Assembly: GCA_021495925.1 (NCBI GenBank)
Contig: JAKEKT010000115.1
Coordinates: 1-64,000 of the forward strand
Length of the DNA: 64,000 nt
Direction: 5' to 3'
Source: Diplodia intermedia
Taxonomy: Eukaryota; Ascomycota; Dothideomycetes; Botryosphaeriales; Botryosphaeriaceae
Position numbers and translations under genes: made by a program. Positions 13,401 through 24,184 of this stretch are shown piece after piece (within the stretch, counting starts at the first letter, position 1; the number at the start of each line of letters is the position of its first letter). The notes under the pieces are model-generated. The model was not told the origin of the DNA. It made no database searches and saw only the letters and a program-made list of their open reading frames with translations.

Positions 13401-14240
13401 GCTTAAGAAGTATTAACTTAACCTTTTAAATCTCTTTTTCTCGACTCTAGAGACTAGTCTAACGGCTAAGTTCTTAGAATAAATAAAGATTACTACTAGA
13501 CGGTAATAATTAAACGACTTATCTAACGAGATCTAAATATATATCGCTAGACGCTTATTTATACTTATTTCTTTCTTCTATTCTTTTCTTCTACTTCTTC
13601 TCGTTCTCGGCGCCCTCGCCGCTTTCGATTTAGAGTAGAAACGGGCGAGAACCGAAGAAAAACGGCTAAATAGCGGGTATTTAAGCTTAAGTAGTCGTTT
13701 CTACTAGTATCTACGGCTATCTAGTATAGTTAGTAACTAAGCTAACGGAGCTAAAAAGTCGAGATTTAATTTTTAATCGAGTAACCTCTATTTAGGGCTC
13801 TTTTTTAGATTTCTAAATTTAGAAGTAGGGTTATATAGTTAGTTCGCTAGTAGTAATACTTCGGCTAGTTATAATAAATAGTAAGTAAGTATCGGTCTTA
13901 GATAGAAGAAAGCTAAACGAATCTAACTAGCTAAAGAGACCCTCTCTAAAAAGAGAGCTTACTTACTTTACTTTTTATTTTTATTTTCGCTAGTTTCTAA
14001 GCTCTCGCTTTATTTTATTTATCTTTTCTTTATCTTATCTACGCTCTCTACTCTTTTTTAAGCTTTTAAGTATACCGTTTCTAGTACCCTTCTAGAACCC
14101 CCCTCCGGCACGTATATATTTAGATATATAGATAGAAGCGGGCTCCTCTTAAGAAACCTTATCTCTAATAGTTCTAGACTCTAGAGAAACGTTAAACTAA
14201 ATAAATAAAAATAAAATAAATAATAAATAAGATAAATATA
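10416..14240 (+). mobile_element. LINE copy 4: endonuclease C-terminus, RT, RNase H, 3' tail
   Basis: Plus-strand copy that begins inside the endonuclease, at the equivalent of base 2526 of copy 1, directly after the tail of copy 3. It runs through the complete reverse transcriptase (YIDD at 11770-11781), RNase H (about 12,700-13,050) and 3' UTR to an A-rich tail around 14,195-14,240. It is among the most heavily RIPped copies: CA and TG are nearly absent and almost every Gln codon is TAG or TAA. RT motifs are still readable around 11,150-11,900. It is probably the 3' part of the element whose 5' part is copy 2. Confidence 0.8.
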
Positions 14241-15169
14241 AATTACGCGAGTAACTAGTATTAAGTCTATCTACTCTTACTTTCGCTATCGTTTAAACGT
14301 AAGCTTATCTTTATAAAAATATAAATTTAGAAGCGATTCTAGCTTAAGAACGTAATATCGATTCTACTTAAATATATAATACTTATACTTTAGATATCTA
14401 ACTAAGTAAATAATATAAGTCTAGATAGTAGAGAGACTTAACGCGGGCTTTAACTTCTAACGCGAGATAACTCTATTAATTAAGACTAAGATAAATTATA
14501 GAATTACGATAATTATAAGAGAATTATAGTTAGTAAACCTACTATAATATTAGTTATAGTAGAACTAAGTAGATACTTTAGAGAATAAATCTTAATAAAT
14601 ATATCTTATAAAAGATCTATTAAAGACTCTTTATAATCTTTACTTAGTACTAAGTAGTAGAAGTATTCTTAGTTAGTTTTTAAGAAGCGATAGCGAATTT
14701 TAATATAGTTTAATTTTAGCGCTAAGTCTCTAGCATTCGCTTTATAAATTAAGAACCGACTATTTTTAAAGTCGAATTTTTATCTAGCGGCTCGATAAAA
14801 TTACTATTATACGCGTTAAACTTCGAGTTAATTAATATAGTAAGAAGATAATAAGTAATAAAAGAATAGTTATATCGCTACTAGCTCGTCTTATAGCTAG
14901 CGTCGTAGTAAGAATCGAGAAGCGAATAAGAAGTATAAAGAGACTACTAATATAGAGAGTTAAAGTCTAAAATAATATAAGAGTATACGAAAGACGAGCG
15001 CGAGAGAGAAAGATAAACGTAAAAGAAAAAAATAGACGTATAAGATAGAATAATCGTACTACTATATTCTTAAAATAAGTAGCTAACTCGAATATTAAAA
15101 GAGTATAAGTAGTAGACTAGCTACGAAAAGATTTATAGATAAATATTATAAAAAAGATATAAGAAAAAA
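14241..15169. other. AT-rich, RIP-like sequence without recognisable genes
   Basis: No open frame of note on either strand. CA/TG are scarce, TA is common and CG is retained, as in the LINE copies, so this was probably repetitive DNA exposed to RIP. I could not assign it to a family. It resembles the sequence at 22,300-23,280 in texture. Confidence 0.5.
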
Positions 15170-15469
15170 CCTTTCGCGCTTCTTTCTTTACGCTATTACG
15201 TGCTATTTTTTTTATACTACTTCTTTCGCGCTCTTCTCTTTACGTAGCTACGTGCTACTCTCTTTACGTAGCTATATACTAGTCTCTTCGCGCTACTTCT
15301 TTCGCGCTTTTTTCTTCGTACGGCTACGTACTATTCTCTTTATATTACTCTCTTTATACTATCTCTTTCGCGCTTCTTTCTTTACGTGGCTACGTGCTAT
15401 TCTTTTTACGCGGCTATATACTACTCTCTTCGCGCTATCTTCTCTATATTACTTTATTCGCGCGGCTAT
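15170..15469. repeat. Low-complexity array, left part (CGCG-GCTACGTACTA / pyrimidine motifs)
   Basis: Imperfect tandem array of short units alternating a CG-rich core (CGCGCGGCTACGTACTA and variants) with pyrimidine runs (TTCTCTTTA, TTCTTTCGCGCT). The same motifs resume at 21,992 on the other side of LINE copy 5 and again at about 23,290-23,430, so the LINE appears to have inserted into the array. Open frames across it (e.g. 15252-15503) give only repetitive Leu/Ser/Phe/Tyr sequence and are not genes. Confidence 0.7.
15455..15469. repeat. Candidate target-site duplication, left copy
   Basis: TATTCGCGCGGCTAT immediately precedes the T-rich complement of the LINE tail (15,470 on). The identical 15 bases occur at 21992-22006 beyond the element's 5' end. 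Caution: the flank is a repetitive array in which related words recur, and 23 bases separate the family 5' terminus (21968) from the right copy. Confidence 0.45.
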
Positions 15470-18400
15470 TTTTTATTTTTTTTTTTTTATTTATTTAGTT
15501 TAACGTCCCTCTAGAGTTTAGAACTATTAGAGACGAGGTTTCTTAAGAGGGCCCGCTTTTATCTATATATTTAAATATATACGTACCGGAGGGGGATTCT
15601 AGAAGAGTACTAGAAACGGTGTGCTTAAAAGCTTAAAGAATAGTAGAGAGCGTAGATAAGATAAAGAAAAGATAAATAAAATAAAGCGAGAGCTTAGAAA
15701 CCGACGAAAATAGAGATAAAAAGTAAAGTAAGTAAGCCCTCTTCTTAGAGAGGGTCTTTTTAGCTAGTTAGATTCGTTTAGCTTTCTTCTATCTAAGACC
15801 GATACTTGCTTACTATTTATTATAACTAGTCGAAGCATTACTACTAGCGAACTAGCTATATAACCCTACTTCTAAATTTAGAAATCTAAAAAAGGGCTCT
15901 AAATAGAGGTTACTCGACCGAAAATTAAATCCCGGCTTTTTAGCCCCGTTAGCTTAGTTACTAACTACACTAGATAGCCGTAGATACTAGTAGAAACGGC
16001 TACTTAAGCTTAAATACCCGCTATTTAGCCGTTTTCCTTCGGTTCTCGCCCGTTTCTGCTCTAAATCGAAAGCGGCGAGGGCGCCGAGAACGAGAAGAAG
16101 CCGAAGAAGAGAATAAAAGAAAGAAATAAGTATAAACGAGCGTCTAGCGATATATATTTAGATCTCGTTAGATAAGTCGTTTAATTACTACCGTCTAGTA
16201 GTAATCTTTGTTTATTCTAAGAACTTAGCCGTTAGACTAGTCCCTAGAGTCGAGAAAAAAAGATTCGAAAGGTCGAATTAATACTTCTTAAGCCCGTCTT
16301 TTAAGAGAACTCGAGGGCCTCTATAAAGAGAATAAGAGAGAAGTAGATGGCGTAGTATCTATCTAGCCGTACGGCTACATCTATACTAGTCGTTTTCGGC
16401 GTGGTTAAGGCGATAAAGATAAGACTTAAAGTAGCCGTATCCGATCTTTAGTTAATAGAAGGCGAAGGCCGTTTCTCTAACTTTCGTAGAAGATTTAAGC
16501 CGCTATCCTACCTCTAAATTAAAGGTACGTTTATAGGGCGAGTTTAACGTTAATTTAAGCTTCGTTTTCTACTTCTCGTAGGTCTTCTACTTAACTTTAC
16601 TTCGATAGAAGCTTAGAGAAGTAGAGACTCTACTTAAAGAGTACTTCGTAGCTCTTTTCGCGAGTCGATCGATATACTCGTTGCCTAGAACGTTCTCGTA
16701 GCCGAGGTACTATTCTAGAGAGACGGTATTTTCTCTAGCCCTTAGCGTTTTAGCTAATCTAATAGCCCGAATTTACTATGCTTACTTAGACGTATTAGCG
16801 GGCTTGCTTAGCCTAAGAATCGCGGCCTAGTTATCCGCGTAGATTCTTATATCTTTAGAGGCGTGCCCGGCTCTAACGGCGAGTTTTAGGGCTATTACTA
16901 GCCTCTCTATCTCGTCGTTATATACTAGATTCTCGGAACCGAGATTCTTATAAATCTAGCGCGCTAGGTCCTCTTTAGATTAGCTAAAGTTAAAGGCTAC
17001 TATTCCGACTTCTACGTTTCCACCCGTAGATAGAACGGAGGCGTTAGAATAGATAGCTATTCGATTAGAGGGTACTTTCTTAACTTCGAGCGCGTAAGCC
17101 TTAGCCTGCTTCTCTTTATTTAAGGGGCTAATCGTAGTCGAATAGAATAGTTCGAGTAACTACGATAAAAAGTAGAAGGGTTTAACTACTTCTAAAGACG
17201 CGAATTACGTTTTTAAAAGAAGTTTAATCTTCTCTAACTACGTAGGTCTATCTAAAATCCGTCGATCTAGGTTAATCTTCTCTAGTTCGATTTAAATGAA
17301 ATAGAATTCTTCGAGTAAATTCGTTCTAAGAGTATATTTTCGTAACCGCTCGTTTAAACGAATATTCGCTAATGAGATTCCACTCTCTATTTCTAGAGAA
17401 ATTATAGGGGCAGTCTTAAAAACCCCTAGAATCTTCCGTAGGGTAAGATTCTAAAGGACTCTAAATTAGCGGGTAAACTACCTCTAATTTTTCTAGTAGA
17501 TTTCGAAGCCGTAGTCTACAACCGTAGTAACGCAAGCTAGATATAGCTAGCGAACCGCGTAGGGAGAAAGCCCCCTCTCGACGTTAGCTAGCCTAGAGAG
17601 GCGATAGAAGGCTAAACGGGCCTAGCTAATTCTTTTAGATACGTACGTCTTAAAGATAAACCCGTAGTCGAAGTAAATTTCTAGTTATTTAACTTATTCT
17701 TTAGGTTCTATTACGTCCCCCGTAGAGAGCGTAATCGAAATAGAACGGGGTTTCGAGTCTTTCTTAAAAGAACGAGCGAAGTAAATAAGCTTCGTCTTTT
17801 TTAGATCGAATTCGATATAATTTTTCTATCCCCGCGTATAGAGTTTACCCGTCTTCTTCTCTAGAATCGCCTTATTACGTTTCTAGCTGCCGAAGCTAGC
17901 TATAAGCGTAATATTATCGATATAAGAGAGAAACGAAGCTTTAGAGGCGGAAAATAACTCTCGAAAATAGATTAGAAAGAGAATAGACGAAACTAGACTT
18001 TCTTACGAAATACTCGTCTCTATCGAGCTAAACTCTTTCTTCTCTCCGTTAAACGCGAGGCTTAGTGTTCGTATAGATATAAACGATTTTACCTACGCGA
18101 GTAGATTAATCGGCATATCGATTCGAGCTATTATAGCTAGAAGTTATTCTTCGGCCACGTAGTTAAAGACGCTTTTAATATCGAGAAAAAGCACGAAGGT
18201 TTTACGTTTAAGACGGCGGTTCTTCTCTACTTTATTCGATAAAAGCATTACGATATCGATCGCGAATTTCTTTAACCTTTCTCTAATTTAGATGTAGTAA
18301 AGAAGGTCGAAGGTCTTCGCTAGATAGTTTAGTCTTTTAGTCGTAATTCGTTCTAGTACTTTTTCGAGGTAATTAAGAAGAGAAATAATATAATAGAACT

Positions 18401-21400
18401 TCGAATTCGCGATATCGCTCTTTCTCTTACTTAGAATTATTCCGGTAGCCGTACGCTAGCCCGTAGAATAATATTTATAGGCGAATAGCGTAGAAAAGAC
18501 CTTAGTAAAGACGCTAGGCTCCGCTCTAAACGTATAAGTAATAATCTCTTACGTAATAGCGTTTAGTCCCGGCGTTTTCTCTTTAATTTACGTAAAGCAC
18601 GCATTCTCGATTTCTCTTAAACTAAGCTTCGGCTAGTCCTAGCGTTTAGAGACGTAGCTTTACTAGTTAAAAGAGGCGGTAGAAGAAGGCGGCGAGAAGA
18701 GCCCCTTTCTAAGGGCTAAATACTTTTTCTTAAAACTATCTTCTAGGCGTTTTTTCGTATGCGTGTCGTGGCTAATCTCGGGGATTCTAGTATGCGTTCT
18801 AGGCTTAGTATAAGCTATAGCCTTAAAGATAGTCTCGGGGGTTTCTTTTTCTAGAAAAGAATTCTAGTATTCGCGTTTAGCCCTCTTAACCGCTTCGAAG
18901 TAGGTATTTTAGCTATTTAAGTACCTCCGCTTATTCTCTTTCGTGCGTAGAGATTTAAAAGCGTTGGCCTCTCTTCGTAGTCGTCTTCGTTCTTCTAAAA
19001 GCTCGTCCGACTACTACGGTTTAGATCGAGCTTCTAGTTTTAATCGGGGAATAGAAAGGTCCGCCGCGATAGATATAGCCTAGTTAAGGCTTATCTCTAG
19101 GGTATCTAGCGCGGGTATTTAGCGGATCGAGCCTTCTATTAAGTCTTTAAAGATATCTTTCGATAAGGGGTTTAATTCTAAGCTTTTTAGAGCCTCGAAT
19201 ACTATCGTCTCTACCTATTATTTAAAGATTTTCTAAAACTTAGGCCAGTCGGCCTTTCTCGTATTAAATCTAGCGGTAGTAGCTATCGTAGAAGGTCCCG
19301 TATAGCCGGCCGGTTCTAGACTAAATAGAATTACCTTATAATCGAAACCGAAGTCCGCGATCGTTTACTAGTCGGTAATTCTATTAGCTAAGGCTGACGT
19401 AGTAAGTATAAGATCGATAATCGTCTCTCTTTCTAGATGGAGGCGGTAAAAGATGCCCTCGCCCTCTTTATTTAAGAGAGATAGATCGTTTTCTTCTAAT
19501 TATTCTACTAGTCGATTGGCGCTAGATAAGGGGGGAGATTCTAGATCCCACTAGAAATAATAAATATTAAAATCCTCGGCTACTATAGCCTACGTTCTAA
19601 GAGATTACCATTATAGAACGCGTTCTAGAGTAAGCCGAGAATTATTACCCGTTTAATTCTTCTAGTTATATAAGTTAAGTAGCTTAAACTTTAACTTTCG
19701 CTACTCTATACTTAGAACTATTAGATCGAAACTTTACTAGAATCCGGCCTCTAAATTTACCTCCGTTCCCCTAAGAAAGCGGAAGACGTAGATTAGTATT
19801 CGAGGCCTTAGATCGAAAGAATAGACCGATAGAATTTAAATAAATAAGAAATAATTAATTAACCGAAAGCCCGAGTTCTCGTAGAATAAGATATACGATT
19901 CTTAATAAAGAACGAGATCTATCTTTAACTCTACTACGATGTCTAGAATAAATTCCGTTACCGAAATGCTTCTATTTAAGTTAGCTTATAGAACTCGTAA
20001 AGAACTTATTTAAAACGGGTTTATTTAGAGTTCTTTAGAGCATTTCTCGGCCCCCTTAGCTTCTCCGCCTTAACGAAAACGTCGTAAACGTAGAGACGTT
20101 TAGAGATAGTCTTTCGAGCCTTCTCTTCGATCTCGAACGCGAGAACTAGCGAGCCCGTAGACTACTTCGCTCTTCTAGCCTCTAGCGTAAGCTAGTAGAG
20201 GGCATCGATAATCTTTAGACCGTTATTATAGACCTCGATTTCTATTCGAATAGCCTCGCTAAAGTCCTCGCGAAAGAGGGTCGAAAGGTCTCGCGTAGAT
20301 ACGCCGTATACGGCTACCTTATACTACGTGCGGTTTTTCGTAATTAATCGAGTAGAGATAACCTAATTAATTATCGCCTTATTCTTTAAAAGAAATTCGG
20401 CGGAGGAGTTCTCGTATACGGTAAGTACGATATTCTTTTTCGGCGAGAGAGAGACCGTTACGATCGTAGGTCTCGTTCTCTTAAGCTAGTTCGAAAACGC
20501 CTTATTAAAGGCGTTTCGTAGCCTAAAGAACGAGAAATCCGCGATTTTCGTAGCCGGCGTAAGAATAATCTACCGCGTAATCTTCTTAGGCGTAGGGGCC
20601 TTTAACTTCTTCTTTAAAGAAGAGATAATCTATAGCCCTTCTTTCGACGCGGCGGTAGTAGCTATCGAGGCATACGTAGATTAGCTAGATACTACGATCA
20701 GCTACTACGTAGACTTCGGGCGTTATAGAATCGAGGGAGTAGTTCTTTACGAGGCCTAGTTTAAGAAAATAGCGATGGCGAACTTAGATAAGTTCTTTAT
20801 TTTCTTTATAAGGTCTATCGCGATCTTTTTAAGGGCTCGAACTTACGTAGTAAGAACCGCGCCGGCCTTATCTATAGTTTTACCCGTCTTAGTGTACTAC
20901 CGTACGATCTCGATTAGGTCTAGAATAGACCTCTATTTTTCCCCGAAGAAGGCGAGATCCGCGGCCTTAACTAGAAGGCCGAGTACGCATTCTACGGCCT
21001 CTTTCGACGATCGTAGATTTATTCTAAGTTACCGTACGTTCTCGATATTCGGATCGATACGAGGTTTAAAGGCGAGTTAAGAGTTCGATATTTCTTTCTT
21101 CGCGGGAAAGATTAATATAATTCTTAGAAAGGGCCGTTTCTTACGTAGGTTCTCTTACGAAAAGAGATTTTCCGCGGGTTTAGAGGCCGAGAGGTCTAGC
21201 GTAGCCACTATCGAAAGAGGCGTAGGCGTAGCCGAAGGGTCCTCGAAGTTTTCTATGGCCGTATTTATGGCCTCGAAGTCTATATCCTGCGTTGGAAAAG
21301 GTAGGGTAGGGCTCGAAGGGGGTGAATCCTGCTCCGAAGAAGGCATTCTAGGTTCGAAAAAGAATTTTTAAGCTCTTTCTATAAGAAAAACGTGTAGAAA

Positions 21401-21968
21401 TAATAGAAATAGACGAGAAATAGACTAGAAGTAAATTACTAGCTTTAATTTCGTCTAAACTAAGTCGTAAATAAAAGAAACCTAGGCCGAGGCGAGAGCT
21501 TTTCTTAATCACTTACTTTCTAGAAGTAAACGAAGAGGCCGATAGGGCCGGCGCGAATATTAAAGGTTTCGGAGAATCGAGTAGCGTCTTAGCGTTAAGC
21601 TCGAACCGTGCGAAGCGTCTATGCACGTAAAACTCTTTAGTAAGGCCTAGAAAAGAGGCTTCTAGTAGGCTTTAGAGTAGAATTCCCGGGCGTAGAAAAG
21701 AGCTACCGAAATACAACTTTAAGAACGAATTTCTTAGTGCCGTACGGTTCTCTATACGAAGTTTAGGGCGAATTTAAGTGGTTTTCGAGAATAGAAGAGG
21801 CTACGAAGCTCTAGCTAGTCTAGTACTATCTAGAATACCTCTTTTTCCACGTACTACGTAATAGCGCGTACGTCTACGAAGCTAAGAATCGAGATTCTAG
21901 CTTAGAAAATTAAGGACTTTCGAACGGTATCGGTCTTAGCGTGATTCTCGAGGGTTAAATTCGAAGAT
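15470..21968 (-). mobile_element. Full-length Tad1-type LINE, copy 5 (RIP-inactivated)
   Basis: The only copy complete at both ends in the window, about 6.5 kb, minus strand. From its 5' end: 5' UTR (21,968-21,347), ORF1 start (21346), endonuclease (about 19,000-20,000), reverse transcriptase, RNase H (about 17,010-16,740), 3' UTR, and an A-rich tail seen here as T-rich sequence at 15,470-15,500. The YIDD box reads YIDN (17913-17924), consistent with G-to-A RIP changes. Gln and Trp codons are widely replaced by stops. It lies inside a low-complexity array and is flanked by a possible 15 bp duplication. Confidence 0.85.
21155..21346 (-). pseudogene. LINE copy 5 ORF1 N-terminal remnant
   Basis: A 63-codon open stretch beginning MPSSEQDSPPSSP, the same start as the ORF1 remnant of copy 1, ending at a RIP-type stop (CAA to TAA) shortly after KPAENLFS, where copy 1 continues with SQENL. 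It confirms the ORF1 start position and shows RIP acting independently on this copy. Confidence 0.65.
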
Positions 21969-21991
21969 GTGTTATTAACGTGTACGGTAGA

Positions 21992-22006
21992 TATTCGCGC
22001 GGCTAT
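21992..22006. repeat. Candidate target-site duplication, right copy
   Basis: Identical 15 bases to 15455-15469, on the 5' side of LINE copy 5. See the caution given for the left copy. Confidence 0.45.
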
Positions 22007-22300
22007 ATACTACTCTCTTTACGTAACTATATACTATCTTCTTTATACTATTCTCTTCGCGCGGCTACGTACTAGTCTCTTCGCGCTAGTCTCTTCGTAC
22101 TATCTTATTTATACGGCTACGTACTATTTTCTTTATACTACTTTCTTCGCGTTACTTCTTTCGCGCTATTCTCTTTATACTATTTCTTTTATACTTTCTT
22201 CTTTACGCGGCTACGTACTATTCTCTTCGCGCTTTTTTTTTCGCGCTACTCTCTTTATATTACTCTCTTTATACTACTTCTTCGTACTATCTCTACTAAG
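21992..22300. repeat. Low-complexity array, right part
   Basis: Continuation of the array at 15,170-15,469, with the same CGCGGCTACGTACTA cores and pyrimidine spacers. The open frame at 21969-22310 gives only repetitive Leu/Tyr/Phe sequence and is not a gene. Confidence 0.65.
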
Positions 22301-23280
22301 AGTAATCTAATAAATATACTCGTTATCTATCTTACTTATTATCTATTTAATAATACGCTCGCGTTCGTTACGAGTACTATAGAGACTAAAGATAACGTAT
22401 ATTATTTTAATATAATAATATAGATAATAATCGATTATATCTAATAACTCTCGACTATAATTAATACTACTATCTTTAAAATAACGGTTAGTATTCGTAG
22501 TATCGAACGACTACGTAATAAGTAGCGATATTAGTCTAGATACTCTAGAGTAGTAAGCTAATATAGAAGACTAATATCTTTAAGTCTATAGTTACTTAGT
22601 TTCTAGACTAACTAGCGTATACGAATATATAAAGAGTTTTCGATATTAATACGTTATAGCGCGTAAGCTAAATAAGACTAATATAGTATACGTAAGTAGT
22701 AGTACGTTATTCGCTATTATATATAAAATTAATATAAGCTTATCGTACTTCGAAAACTTATTAGTATTATATATATCTTAACTATTAATCGAGTATAATA
22801 AACGCGCTTCTTAGCTACTTAGATACTCGTTGCCCGTTCGATAGTACGTTCGCGTATAATATAGATACTAAAAAGACTAAATATACGATAAACTAGTATA
22901 AACTATAAATAATATAATTTATTAGCCGTTATTTATACGATAACTCGATATTTATAGCTACGATATATATTAACCCGTCGCGTAGGTTTAACGCCTTAAA
23001 AAGTATTAAAGATCTTAATATCGTAGGCCTAACTAGTTAATTAGAGGTTCTAGTATAGCGCTCTAAAGTACGCTATTATATTCTTTTATAATAGAAATAC
23101 GCTTAATATAGTTAGATAAATAGTAACGAGTCCTCTATAATTATATATAAATAGAATATCGAATGCTTATAAAGTATACGCGTATCTATCTAGTACGTAT
23201 AATAATATCTAGTTCGATACTTCGCTCTATAAACTATTCTAGATAATCTAATAGTATAATATTAGATATAACTATATAAT
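22301..23280. other. AT-rich, RIP-like sequence, no gene recognised
   Basis: CA/TG-poor, TA-rich DNA with no usable frame on either strand. Probably old repetitive sequence; family not identified. Confidence 0.5.
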
Positions 23281-23310
23281 CTAAATCTACGCTATTTCTT
23301 CGCGCCGTCT

Positions 23311-23434
23311 TATAAAAAGAATCTTTCGCGCGGCTACGTACTACTTCTTCGCGCTATCTCTTCGCGCTATTTTATAAAAAGAATCTTTCGCGTAGCTATA
23401 TACTACTTCTTCGCGCGGCTTCGTATTCGGCGAT
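23311..23434. repeat. Two 62 bp tandem units of the CGCG-GCTACGTACTA family
   Basis: Units starting at 23311 and 23373 each contain TATAAAAAGAATCTTTCGCG followed by a GCTAC/TG/ATACTACTTCTTCGCGC-like segment. The period is 62 bases. The units differ by C/T and G/A changes in CG-GC and CA/TG-type positions, as expected from RIP. Confidence 0.65.
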
Positions 23435-23815
23435 AGACGTATAAAAGATAGTAGACTCTAGTACGTTATAATTATAGACGATCGCGTAAACGTTTATTAC
23501 TAGTATACTATACTATATTTATTTTAGAGCGTCTCTTCTAGTATAAAGTTCTTCTATTAATAACGTACGTGCTCTACTTCTTAGTTAAAGAGTAGTATAA
23601 AGAACTAACTACGTCTACTATCTTTAATATTAACGAGATAACGTCGCGGCGTTCGATAGAAAGAGTAGATAATTACTAAATATTAATATACGACGTTAAT
23701 ATAGAGGTTTAATATTTATCTATAATAATAATATATAGTATTAAGGCATAGTAATTATTCGTTATAATAATAATAGAAAAAAGAAGAGAAAAGTATAATA
23801 GAATAAATCTAGAAT
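23435..23815. other. AT-rich remnant, unassigned
   Basis: Heavily mutated sequence without an open frame. A stretch near 23,450-23,600 has a faint resemblance to a retroelement protease/gag junction when stops are ignored, but not enough to name it. Confidence 0.3.
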
Positions 23816-23891
23816 TTATAATAGTAAAGAGAAGAGAAGAACGAGTCTAAGTCTAAAACTTATAATAGTAAAGAGAAGAGAAGAACGAGTC
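23816..23891. repeat. Exact 32 bp direct repeat, period 44
   Basis: The 32-base word starting TTATAATAGTAAAGAGAAG and ending GAACGAGTC occurs at 23816-23847 and, with no mismatch, at 23860-23891. It lies in a purine-rich stretch. The exact identity suggests a recent local duplication too short to trigger RIP. Confidence 0.8.
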
Positions 23892-24020
23892 GCGTAGTTA
23901 TAATAAAATAAAGATAAGAGAAGAATAAGATTATAAAAGACCATTAAATAGTAGTAGTAGAGGCCGTTATATAGTAGTAGTAGAATAGAGATAGCGGGCG
24001 AGAAGAAAGATTATAGCTTA

Positions 24021-24053
24021 CTAATAAAATCTTTCTTTAAAAGATTTTATTAG
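24021..24053. repeat. AT-rich perfect inverted repeat (14 bp arms)
   Basis: CTAATAAAATCTTT, a 5-base loop, then AAAGATTTTATTAG. First of three hairpins in a row at the edge of the RIP block. Confidence 0.7.
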
Positions 24054-24077
24054 CGAGTTAGTATTAGATAAGTATAG

Positions 24078-24125
24078 TTTCGCGCTAGTCACCCACCGCT
24101 ACCGCGGTGGGTGACCAGCGCGAAA
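24078..24125. repeat. 22 bp inverted repeat at the RIP/gene boundary
   Basis: Left arm 24078-24099 (TTTCGCGCTAGTCACCCACC plus GC), loop TACC, right arm 24104-24125. All positions pair except A24087 opposite C24116. The intact right arm implies G at 24087, so the left arm has a TG-to-TA change, the RIP type. It could be a transposon terminal repeat, a foldback element or a cruciform-forming site; I cannot tell which. Confidence 0.75.
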
Positions 24126-24139
24126 TTAATATCGTGGCC

Positions 24140-24184
24140 GCTAAGACCTTTAGGGCCCCCTTCGGGGGCCCTAAAGGCCTTGGC
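24140..24184. repeat. GC-rich hairpin downstream of the boundary repeat
   Basis: Core arms CCTTTAGGGCCCCC (24147-24160) and GGGGGCCCTAAAGG (24164-24177) pair perfectly around a TTC loop. The stem extends outward as GCTAAG/CTTGGC with one A-C mismatch and one T-G pair. The left-arm T at 142 followed by A is what a CA-to-TA change would leave. Confidence 0.75.

Noticed and set aside
15252..15503. 83-codon frame (and 113-codon frame at 21969-22310)
   Set aside because: Repetitive Leu/Ser/Phe/Tyr translation of the low-complexity array; no coding signal.
23311..23434. Possible CRISPR-like spaced repeats
   Set aside because: Only two units, eukaryotic context, part of a degenerate tandem array.
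23436..23720. Possible copia-type protease/gag remnant
   Set aside because: Only a faint match when stops are ignored; frames do not agree over the length.
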